Positions 24,357-33,900 of a DNA stretch of 64,000 nucleotides are shown here, in pieces (positions within the stretch are counted from its first letter, which is position 1; each line of letters starts with the position of its first letter). Source of the DNA: Cenococcum geophilum 1.58 (Eukaryota; Ascomycota; Dothideomycetes; Gloniales; Gloniaceae); contig KV748221.1 in NCBI GenBank assembly GCA_001692895.1, forward strand, positions 1,281,056 through 1,345,055, written 5' to 3'. A program made the position numbers and the translations under genes. A model generated the notes under the pieces. It worked only from the letters and a program-made list of their open reading frames with translations. It ran no database searches and had not been told where the DNA came from.

Positions 24357-24541
24357 TGTTACAGTGCTGCAATAAAGTAAACTAAATAACTACGTTGTGG
24401 TATAAAGAGGAGAAGAAGGTAAAAGGGGTATCGTATATAAATAGTAGGGCCAGCCGCCAAGGCGCTAGTGGTGGGCCAGCTAATAGTAGGAGATAGTACA
24501 AGACAGTATGGAACAGTATGCGATAGGTCAGTGCCGTGACA
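24357..24541 (-). repeat. Gypsy-C 5' LTR
   Basis: 185 bp, TGTTACAG...CGTGACA on the plus strand, followed by the target duplication CAGAA at 24542-24546. Confidence 0.93.
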
Positions 24542-24546
24542 CAGAA

Positions 24547-25506
24547 TAACCTACCGTCCGTATATACACCTTATTAATTAGTGCGCATAGGCTATAGCTT
24601 TGAGGACGTAAGTTATTAGTATAAGGGATATTATTACTAGCCTCCTATAAGGTAAAGTATATAGTTAGCTACTGTTAGTTCTAGGGACCTTACTATTTAA
24701 CTAGACTTTAACCCCTAGTATACCTAATAAGTAGGTAAAATTACACCCTAGCTAGAGAGACTACTATATAGCTTAAGAGAATAGATATATATATCAGTAT
24801 ACTAATAGATAGGACTATTTACTAGGGCAGTACGCTTAAGGAGTAAATAAAAGTTACCTAGGCGTAAGGGGTCTAGTCTACCCTAAAAGTCGTATCGCTA
24901 TATGCGTAAACTAGGGTAAGGGTCTAGATAAGTAGGTAGTTAAGCCTTACTATTAGCTATTAAGCTATATAGCTACCTACTCCCTATATAAAAGACTAAT
25001 AAAGGCAGAATTTATAGCTACCTTCTTACTATAGACGGAGGTATTAGGGCTAAACATATAGCTATTAAGCATCTATATCCTAAATATTATACCTTAATAT
25101 ATATACGGATGACCTATTTAGTTAGTGCGCTATATACTACTATTCTATAGCTACCGCTTAGTAAGGGACTAGTATAATAAAGCCTTATAGGAAATACTAC
25201 GGTAGACTTATTAATAGGCTAGGTATATAGGCATAGAATAGTTAATAATATAAATATAACTAGTGGAGTAGGTTACCTAATAAATAAATTTTAATTATAT
25301 TCTAAGATTTTATAATAGGCGCTCCTAAAAGGTATATATTAGATAAAACTGCTAAAGGTTTTACTAATGTCCTACTAATGTCCTAGAGAAGACATAGTTA
25401 GACAGATAAGAGGTAAAGAGTTTTACTAGTGTTTTAGAAGGATTATAAAGGGAGCTAGTTCTCCTCTAGAGAAGAACTAGTAATTAGCCTCTAAATAGAA
25501 AGGTTA
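24547..25506. other. Unassigned RIP-decayed stretch
   Basis: No open frame, no motif I can place. It may hold the host sequence of Gypsy-C and the 5' LTR and leader of Gypsy-D. Its segment 25262-25314 matches 50398-50450 in inverted orientation (TACTCCACTARTTATAT, TTAGAATATAATTA). A TATA-like ATTATAAAGGGAG at about 25451 could belong to an LTR promoter. GAAAG at 25507-25511 is the family-I target duplication. Confidence 0.4.
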
Positions 25507-25511
25507 GAAAG

Positions 25512-25759
25512 TGTCACGGGACTCACACACTCTCACGTCTCTACGCGTTTTAACGTTCTTAACCCGTGCTCACATTCGTCCCGAGACACCTACGCACGTT
25601 CCCCTACAACCCCTATTTATACCCATACCTAACCTATTCTGTTCTATTCTGCATTCAAATGTCTTTATATCAACTACGCATAGTTACGCGTACGTAGCCT
25701 TCTTTAATTACTACCCCGTTTAGTACATTGTATTCCAGCTCGTGCCTACTTCCGTAACA
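25512..25759 (+). repeat. Family-I 5' LTR
   Basis: 248 bp, TGTCACGGGACTC...TCCGTAACA. The small open frame 25511-25723 lies wholly within it and is not a gene. CTACATTTGGATCCC follows; TGGATCCC, six bases inside, might be the primer-binding site. Confidence 0.9.
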
Positions 25760-25974
25760 CTACATTTGGATCCCTTTTCTATACCTAGCGGGCCTGTGGG
25801 CTACTAGTCGCGGAGTATGCCTTTCTACGCCTACGGGGTAGATACAGGAGCTGCTAGCTGCGGGTAGACTAGGACGCTAGGGTTCTAAACTAGTACGACA
25901 AGACACCACGCCGATACGCCTGTGGAATTACAACCTGCCGACAAGACATCGCGCCGATACGCCTGCGACCTCAA

Positions 25975-27125
25975 TAGCTTGCACCCTACTGCTACCGACT
26001 ACGAACAGGCATGTTACTGCCCTTTGGTTTGACCTAATGGCTCGCATTCTACTACATAACGAACACGAATACGGAAGCTGGTATCTTACTACTGTCCTAC
26101 CGACCTGCACGCACTGCCCTATGTACCGACAAGATCTCGCGCCGCTACGCCTACGAAACGAACCCGATAACCCGTCATGCCGATAAGCCTACAATCTGAC
26201 CCAAACACGACTAGGTAGAGCTTTGCTCCCTAGACCCCCGAGCCCTGTTGCTTGCATTATACTGCTACCGCATGAACCGACAAGCCTCGTGCCGATACGC
26301 CTACGAGACAACCCGTCGCTGGCATCGTACTGCTACCTACCCGAACCGATAAGCCTCGTGCCGATATGCCTACGAGACGACCCGTCGCTGGTACCGTACT
26401 GCCACCGTCCGAACCTGCCGCCGAAGCTCTCTGCATCTAATACCCGAATTATCTTAAGCCGCCCGAACCTGTCGCTAGCATCGTACTACCGCCGCCGAAG
26501 CTATTTGTATCCGATACCTAGACTGTCCTAAGCCGCACGACCCCGTCGCTTGCATCGTACTGCTACCCAAACCGATAAGCTCCGTGCCGATTCGCCTACG
26601 GATACCTAACGGCTTGCATCCTACTACTACCCCGAACCAATAAGCCTCGTGCCGATACGCCTACGAGCCGACCCCGTTACTAGCACCGTACTGCTACCCG
26701 AACCGATAAGCCTCATACCGATATGCCTACGAGACGACCCGTCGCTGGTACCGTACTACTACCGTCTGAACCTGCAGCCGAAGCTTTCTGTATCTGATAC
26801 CGAATGGTCCTAAGCCGCCCGAACCTGTCGCTAGCATTGTACTGCTACCGCCGAAGCCATCCGCATCTAATACCTAGACTGTTATAAGCCGCACAACCCC
26901 GTCGCTGGCATCGTACTGCTACCTACCCAAACCGACAAGCCTCGTGCCGATATGCCTACGAGACGACCCCGTCGCTGGCACCGTACTGCTACTATATGAA
27001 CTGATAAGCTCTGTGCCGATTCGCCTATGGAACCCAAACACGTTGCTGGCACCATACTGCTACCCGAATTTAATAAGATCCCGTGCCGATATGCCTACGG
27101 AACCTGCGCTAGCACCGTACTGCCA
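25975..27125 (+). repeat. Satellite-like imperfect tandem array in family-I interior
   Basis: About 14 copies of a core close to GCAYCGTACTGCTACC, spaced roughly 60-90 bp, alternate with a second core close to GTGCCGATACGCCTACGAG. A larger block of about 200 bp near 26345-26550 recurs about 355 bp later near 26702-26905. The unit is not a fixed number of codons and both strands carry many breaks, so I read it as non-coding. Open frames at 25928-26110 (-), 26223-26531 (+) and 26944-27132 (+) are products of the repeats. Confidence 0.8.
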
Positions 27126-27604
27126 CCGATAAGAACCTGCCTACGATACGAATACTACACCGCACTGATAAGAACCTGCTAAGAATATACCTTACCATAA
27201 CTACGAATACCGTACTAACCGTACTATACTGCCGTTTAGGACAATAAATACTGCCTAAAACGCCTATTTTGGACCAAAAATTAGGGTAATTTTTTAGGGG
27301 GACCTAGAGTATAGGAAGGGAAGGCTGTAAAGCTGCTAGAAGCGAGAAAGGGACTATATAAGCTTTAGCAATGCGTCTCTAAGCGGTAAGAATAGGAGTG
27401 TAGCTGGCAATAGAAGCTAGGCTATGCTTTAGGCCTAATAAGTTAATAGCCTAATAATTAAACATAGAAGGACTAAATTGGAGGAACCTATGTAACGGAG
27501 GACGTAGAAGGGTGGAGAAGGGCTAACGAATTTTTTTTCCCGTATTGGGTTTTTTTAGTATACACGACACGCCTTGCAGGAGCTCGGAAGTAAGGGGGGG
27601 GTAC
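27126..27604 (+). other. Family-I unique tail and polypurine tract
   Basis: Non-coding, purine-rich toward the right. Contains a long T-run near 27529-27538 and ends in AAGTAAGGGGGGGGTAC before the 3' LTR. No gene seen. Confidence 0.6.
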
Positions 27605-27852
27605 TATTATAGGACTTACACGCTCTCACGTCTCTGCGCGTTTTAACGTTCTTAACCTATGCTTACGTTCGTCCCGAGACACCTACGCACGTTCCCCTAT
27701 AATCTCTATTTATACCTATACTTAACCTGTTCTATTCTGTTCTATATCTAAATATCTTTATATTAACCACGCATAGTTACGCGTACGTAGCCTTCTTTAA
27801 TTACTACCCCGTTTAGTATATTGTATTCTAGCTCGTGCCTACTTCCGTGATA
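27605..27852 (+). repeat. Family-I 3' LTR
   Basis: 248 bp, starting TATTATAGGACT (RIP-altered TGTCACGGGACT) and ending CCGTGATA, followed by the target duplication GAAAG. Confidence 0.9.
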
Positions 27853-28033
27853 GAAAGTATTTATCCTTTAATACGTGCAACTCGTTCTACCTTTAACTCA
27901 CCTTTTACTTCCCTATAACTCTTATTTTATACTATTAGTTAGATAATTATACGTTCTAGTTAGGCTAACCTCTTATAATTCTAATTATTTATAATCCGTT
28001 ACAGAAGGAATATATAGCTATTAATTAATAATA

Positions 28034-29215
28034 ATGGGCCATACTCCTATACCCCCTAAAAGAATACCCTTACGCTAAGAGGCTAACGGAGTCTCCCTGG
28101 GGGGGCGCATTTCCTCTTCCTATAAAGAAGCTATAGCTACTCTATCTAACCTTATAAGACCCTTAAAAACAATTACCGCTAGGGAGCTATTAAAGCGGTC
28201 GCTATATAAGACCCTATAAAAAATAAAGGAGTTAGAGATATAATTAAGATAAGTATATTTAAACTATTAAGAATAATTATATAGATAAATAGGGAAGTAT
28301 AAATACCCTAGACATAAAGCGGACTTAAAGGAGCAACGCTATACTATACTATAGTGTTAGAATAACCTAAATTCCATATAAAGAACCCTAATAAGTATAA
28401 GGGTAATAATCTCTAAAACGATAATTATCTTATCCGCTAATATAAAACTATATTTTGGCTAGATCTAAAACGTTACTCTAATAAGTATAACTAGACACTA
28501 ATTGCTTTAACCTTCCTGCGTAGCACCGTTAAGAGTTTATAGATACGCTAGAAGAAGAAACTTACTATACCCTTTAAATTTAGTAAATTAGGTCTAAAAC
28601 CCTACTAACTAAGGATTAGATTATAACTAGTAATACTATAACGTTAAGCAATAAGAAGGCTAGAGTATAATCTAGTTTATAAACTACTTAGAAGAGGTAA
28701 CAGATAACGTACCCTATTTAGATCTATAGGATAATATAATGCGACTTTACTAATTGCTTAGTAAGCTATAACTTAAGATTTAACAGGCTATATAGGAAAA
28801 AGGCAAAATCCCCACCTCCTAAGAAAGGCTTATTTTTAAAGCTACTTAGATTAAAAATACTAAAAGAGATAACTAAGGTAAGTAAAAGGAATAAGATGCT
28901 AATAAGGGAAAGTAAAGAACTGGACCTAGCTTTAATAGGGGCGGATTCTAACCTAACTACTCTAAAGGGAAATAGCGCGAGTAGGCTTTATAGTTCTAGA
29001 GTAATGCCAGGTAATCCTAGAATAATAATAGGTAGAACTAAAAGCCACTTATCTATTATAACTATTAAAAGGAAGGCTATCTAGCCTATAATTACTTAGA
29101 GAAGATGTAAGAGTTAGCTTAATTGGGAAAAGAGAGAGCCTAGTAGATCTTTACTCCCTAATACTAGGTAATTAGGAGAAGGGGGGAGTAAGCTACCGTA
29201 TAGTTATTCCTATCT
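28034..29215 (+). pseudogene. Gypsy-D gag remnant
   Basis: Likely start ATG 28034 (MGHTPIPPKRIPL). The frame is broken by many TAA/TAG codons. I did not find a clean zinc knuckle. A 62-codon open stretch at 28896-29084 lies within this region, from an alternative start, and is not a separate gene. Assigned to gag by position before the protease and by general composition. Confidence 0.55.
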
Positions 29216-31819
29216 CTATTTAAGTTAATAATAAATAGGTAATATAAGACTGCCTAATAGACAGCGGCGCAACTATAGGGTTTATCTCTTAATTACTAAT
29301 AAAAGAATTAGATTTGGACCTTAGTAACTTATAGGTGCGCACTATTTAAAGTATTAGAGGTTACTAGATTCTATACTATAAAGAATAAACCTTTTCTATG
29401 GTTAGCTAAGACCGTAATGGTCTATAGGATATATAAAAGATATGCTTCTACGTTGCAAAAATTAAGGGTATAACCTTATTTTAGAATACCTATAGCTTTA
29501 ATAAATTAATTTAGATATTAACTGGCCTTTAGCCTTATACTAACACCAGAAGTCTTAACCGCGTATTATAGTTAAAGATTAAGAGACTTTTATAGACTAT
29601 ATATAAGAAAAAGGGTAGGCGTATACCATATATATTACTCTTAACCCCAAAAATAAGGATATACGGTATTTACTTTTAGATATTTAGTTATATATAGTTA
29701 AACCAGAAATTCTACAGGAATATGCGGATTTAGTAAAGGTTTTTAGTAAAGAAGCTACATAAACCTTACTTAACCTTATATTAGTTAAATATAAAATAGA
29801 TATAGGGGATAAGGTACTTCCTTTTAGACTCCTATATAACTTAGTAGAAAATAAGTTAGCGATATTACGTTAATATCTAGTAAACAACCTATAAAAGGGA
29901 TAAATCTGGCCCTTTATAAGCCTAGTAGGAGTATTAATCCTATTTATACCTAAAAAGGATAGGGGCCTATATCTATATATTAACTATTAGGCACTAAATA
30001 AGATTACTATATTAAACTACTACTACCTATTACCCTTAATAGGGGAGCTTATTAATAGGCTATTAGGCGTAAAGATATTTATAAAGTTAGATCTAAAAGA
30101 TATATACTATTAGATCCGGATTAAAACTAGTAATAAATAGAAAACGGCGTTCTAAATATGGTATAGCTACTTTAAGTACCTAGTAATACTATTTATGCTT
30201 ATTAACGCACTGGTAATATTTTAGGTTTATATTAATAAGGTAATATTAGGCCTATTAGATACAATATATATAGTCTATTCTAATAACTATAGAGCATATA
30301 TATATTACGTGTAAATAGTACTAGAAACACTACGGGAATATAAGCTTTATATAAAATTAAGTAAATACTTATTCTGTATTACCAGCATTAATTTTTTAAG
30401 CTTTATTATTAGCGTTAATAGAGTGTTAATAGAGAAAAGCCGGGTAGACGCTATTAGAGAATAGCCCTACTCTATAACATTTAGAAAAGTATAGGTTTTT
30501 TTAGGCACGACGAACTTTTACTAAAGGTTTATCGCTTACTATATATAAGTAGTACTCCTAATTACCAATCTACTAAAAGGATCTAAGAATAGCAAAAAGT
30601 TAGAACCTTTTATATTTAAAAAAGCTGCTAAATAGGCTATAGACTAGTTAAAGGATTTATTTATATTGGCGCTAATTCTAATATACTTTTTCTAGGAGCT
30701 ATATATATACCTTAAAACGGATATATCTAGCTTTGCCCTAGGGGTAATTATATCTTAATTAAAGGACGGAGAATAGCATCTTGTAGCGTTTTAGTTAAGG
30801 AAGATAACCTTTATAAAACAGCGTTATATAACGCATAACTAGGAGCTGCTTGCGGTAGTTATAGTAATAAAGCAATTATCTTATTAAAGTCTTTACAGAC
30901 TATAATAACCTAGAATACTTTATAACTATAAAGGTATTAAGCAGTTAATAAGCCAAATAGGTAGAGATACTATTATAGTATAACTTTAAAATTACGTACC
31001 GCCTAGGAAAGATAAATCCTACTAATAGGTTATTAAGATGTCTGGATTATAAAACTAGGAGAATCTAGAATAGTATAGGGGAAATAATTCCTATATTGCA
31101 AAATTTACTTAGGAAAAAAAAACTCTTTCTCTAAAACTATAGAATTTTATAGTAGTGTAGAGGTGTTACGGGACTTACCCAATCTCACGTCCCTGCGCGT
31201 TCTAACGTTCTTAACCCATGCTCACATTTGTCCCGTAACACCTATATACGTTCCCCTATAACCCTATTTATACCTATACCTAACCTGTTCCATTTCTATA
31301 TCTAAATATCTTTATAATAACTACGTATAGTTACGCGTACGTAGCTTTCTTCAATTACTACCCCGTTTAGTACATTGTATTCCAGCTCGTGCCTACTTCT
31401 ATAATAAGAGGTTCTAGTAATATAGCTGCGAGTTTCTAGATCTAAAGGGAATAGGTAAGATACCTATCTATAGCGTAGTATACTATATAACAGTAGTAGA
31501 GTCTACTAGCACTAATAGTTTAAAACGTCTTATACTACGCCTTATATTTATAATAGTGGTAGGTAAAATAGAAACAAGCAATCTAGATAAAACCTTTTCG
31601 GATCTTCTTCTTTAAGTATAATAGAGGGACGCCTTTACTTTTAGGGAGAGGTAGAAGAATATAGTAAAGACTAACTTAGCCGGAGTTACTAAAAAACTAT
31701 AGTAGTAAGACTAAAAGGGTCTATTGCGCTTTAAGGGTACTATATATATCCTAAAGGACTAAGGGGTCCAAGATAAAGTTTTAAAAGTTTTTTATACTAA
31801 CCCTTTTAGGGGTCACTAT
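29216..31819 (+). pseudogene. Gypsy-D pol, left part: protease, RT, RNase H, integrase zinc-binding
   Basis: Protease LIDSGAT at about 29256-29290 keeps its Asp. RT at about 29930-30480: IPKKDRGLYLYINY, LIGELINRL, FIKLDLKDIYY, and a YxDD box degraded to YSNNY. RNase H at about 30660-31020 (LKTDISSFALGVIIS, ELLAVVIV). After the solo LTR the integrase zinc-binding region begins at about 31720 (TNPFRGHY). All breaks are TAA/TAG. The frame is interrupted by the solo LTR at 31164-31406 and by Gypsy-E at 31820. Confidence 0.82.
31164..31406 (+). repeat. Family-I solo LTR inside Gypsy-D
   Basis: 243 bp, TGTTACGGGACTTAC...TATAATA, flanked by a perfect AGAGG (31159-31163, 31407-31411). It matches the family-I LTRs at 25512 and 27605 along its length. 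A solo LTR with intact target duplication is the product of LTR-LTR recombination after insertion. Confidence 0.92.
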
Positions 31820-32097
31820 TGTGGTGGTGTGATTTGGCCCTTAGATTTAATATCTAGATTAGGCATAGCTTTAGGAGAGCCTAGGCCTTTTATAAGTTAT
31901 ATAGATCGGTCTAAAGCCCTTAGAGTCTTTAATAACTCGGGCGAGGCTAATAGATATACAATTTTCCTTTAATACACTCTTTTCTTTCTCTTCTTACTGC
32001 TTAATTCTAACTAATAGTAACTAACCGATAGACTAACTAACCGACTAACAGACAGCACTAAGACTTTCATATCTTAGAGAGGTCGTACCCTCCTATA
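31820..32097 (+). repeat. Gypsy-E 5' LTR
   Basis: 278 bp, TGTGGTGGTGTGATTTGG...CGTACCCTCCTATA, matching 48700-48976 with a single one-base indel and mostly transitions. The ends form an inverted repeat (TGTGG / CCACA). Confidence 0.88.
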
Positions 32098-32481
32098 TAT
32101 TTTATAGCATTCTATATAGGGACAACGGCAAGCTCTTTAGATTAGAAGTCTGGTGCTCTATATATAGGAGACGCATAGGAACGATCTGGAACTGCGATAG
32201 AACGACTAAGACAAAGAAGCACGGGTATATTAGCGACCTATGCGCAGCTACCGCCATAAAGAATAAACTGACGACACTTGCTGAGCTCTTTATGCGGAAA
32301 TGGTAGTCGGCAAGCAGCGACAAGAAGGCGAGTACGTAGCATAGTAAGACGAAGGATAAAAGAAAGGACTATGGTACACCAGGAACGGCAAAGAAAAGTC
32401 TTTTATATTTTGTTTACTATATTTACAACAGTCTATATTATTATTCTTATATTTATCGGAGCTACCTTTAAATTTATAATA
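32098..32481 (+). other. Gypsy-E leader
   Basis: Between LTR and the likely gag ATG. The open frame that holds the gag start extends upstream to 32278, so translation could begin earlier; I prefer 32482. No primer-binding site is clear. The minus-strand open frame 32102-32323 is a shadow. Confidence 0.5.
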
Positions 32482-33900
32482 ATGGCGACAGTACTAGTAA
32501 AGGGATTGTTAGGAATGTTAGGCCCATTCTATAACAATAGTAAAGGTACTAAAAAGGGAGAGGAAAGCAAGCAGCCTATTAAACCGCGAAGCTCTCCTAA
32601 ACTAGGGCATATAATACTAACCCTAACTCCCATAATATTAGGGACTAACAACCCTTAATAGATAGAGGATAAGGGTTATGAGGTCCACCTACCTATCCCT
32701 AAAGAAACTATAGGTCCGCTACCTTTTATTAGACTACTAATAGAACAAGATAAGGTATATATTATGGCCTAGCCTATACCGGCTCTGGGAACCCCTAGGA
32801 CCCTTTACTTTATAGGATAAAACGTATCGCAATTTATTAAATAGTATAAGCGATTATATATCCGGCACCATATTATAAATAACAAGAAGTATTAAGGACT
32901 TCTAGAGTATTACAACTATTAGATAGGGATATAGATCCAAAGTCTACCTAAGTTTGCTATTAGTAACTAGATAGAACTTATAGGAAAGCTTAGAATAGAC
33001 TACTAAAGAAGTAACTACTTTTAACAAGTTAAAACGGTAGAATTCTTAAAAGCTTATATACTATAGTACAGGAACAATCCACCTAGCAGTATACGCAAAT
33101 ACTATAGGCAGTTTACATTAATCTCCTAGAAGGTTACTAAGGCTAGTAATTTAGAAAACCGTAAATAAGGGTACTAGTTCGCAAGAGGACTCCTATTTAA
33201 ATATTAAAGATATATAATAACTAAAACAGAAGCCGACCCTAATAGGCGAGAGTCTTTTAACTTCCACCTGCTAAGGAGAGCTATAAAAGACAGGCTTAAT
33301 TCGCATAAAAGCGCCAATTAGTTATTAATAATAAATCCTAAGGAATAAGGCCTTTGTTAGCTAGTTGGACAATTCTATAATTAGCAACTAGCTATAACAA
33401 ACTAAAGAGATACTACCCTTCGACCACCTATAGTCTCTTAGCTAAGTAAGTCGGCAAATACCCGTTAAACGACTTAGGAAATAGACCCTAAACTAGAGAA
33501 ACTTACTAATTAACTCCAAAAGCTTAATCTTAGGACGGTTAAATTGGCAGGCGTTATATCTTTAATGCCATTCCTAGACAGAATTCGCTAAAATCTAATA
33601 TGGTATATATAGCTCCTAAATAGGGCGTTAATATATCAAAAATAAATAGACCCGTAATTGGCACTAGGTAACAATAGACCGCAGCCGCCCTATAAGGGAG
33701 CGCTATAAGAACAATATAAGCCGGGCCTAGGAAGGTATAAAGGGCTAAGGAACTTTGGCGTATACTAGACACAAAATCAGATGTATTATAGATATAGGGG
33801 TGCCTACCATTTTATGAATTAGTGTCCAGAGCTTAAAGAGTTAGTTTATTATAGTTTCCTATATATAAACAAAAATAACCAAATATGCGCTAGAATACGT
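32482..33900 (+). pseudogene. Gypsy-E gag with CCHC zinc knuckle
   Basis: ATG 32482 (MATVLVKGLLGMLGPF) begins a frame open to 32656, then broken by TAA/TAG. The zinc knuckle lies at 33784-33825 in the same frame: read YYRYRGAYHFMN, stop, C. The pattern is C-x2-C-x4-H-x4-C with the first two Cys changed to Tyr (TGT to TAT) and one Gln codon changed to a stop; His and the last Cys are kept. Total about 450 codons. Gag would package the element RNA. The open frame 33554-33772 on the minus strand is a shadow. Confidence 0.78.

Larger units (their letters stand above)
17445..24541 (-). mobile_element. Gypsy-C: complete Ty3/Gypsy chromovirus
   Basis: 7097 bp with two 185-bp LTRs and a perfect 5-bp target duplication CAGAA (17440-17444 and 24542-24546). 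Transcribed on the minus strand: leader, gag, protease, RT, RNase H, integrase, chromodomain, 3' non-coding with the hairpin module, polypurine tract, LTR. The two LTRs differ at 6 sites by my count, all transitions, so insertion was fairly recent relative to Gypsy-A, -B or -G. RIP damage is moderate and large parts of the protein remain readable. Confidence 0.93.
25512..27852 (+). mobile_element. Family-I element: complete short non-autonomous LTR retrotransposon
   Basis: 2341 bp, two 248-bp LTRs (25512-25759, 27605-27852) and a perfect target duplication GAAAG (25507-25511, 27853-27857). A polypurine tract (AAGGGGGGGGTAC) stands just before the 3' LTR, so orientation is plus. There is no gag or pol; the interior is an imperfect repeat array and a short unique tail. 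It is therefore a non-autonomous (TRIM/LARD-like) element needing enzymes in trans. CA and TG are much better kept than in the surroundings, which suggests a younger insertion or protection from RIP. Two solo LTRs of this family lie at 31164 and 62659. Confidence 0.92.

Noticed and set aside
25511-25723. 70-codon frame at the start of family I
   Set aside because: Lies entirely inside the LTR and is disrupted in the other LTR copies.
26223-26531. 102-codon open frame in family I as a gene
   Set aside because: It is produced by the tandem repeats; neighbouring units break the frame and there is no codon-phase conservation.
25975-27125. CRISPR array
   Set aside because: Units are imperfect, spacing varies from about 60 to 90 bp, spacers resemble each other, and the context is a eukaryotic LTR element.
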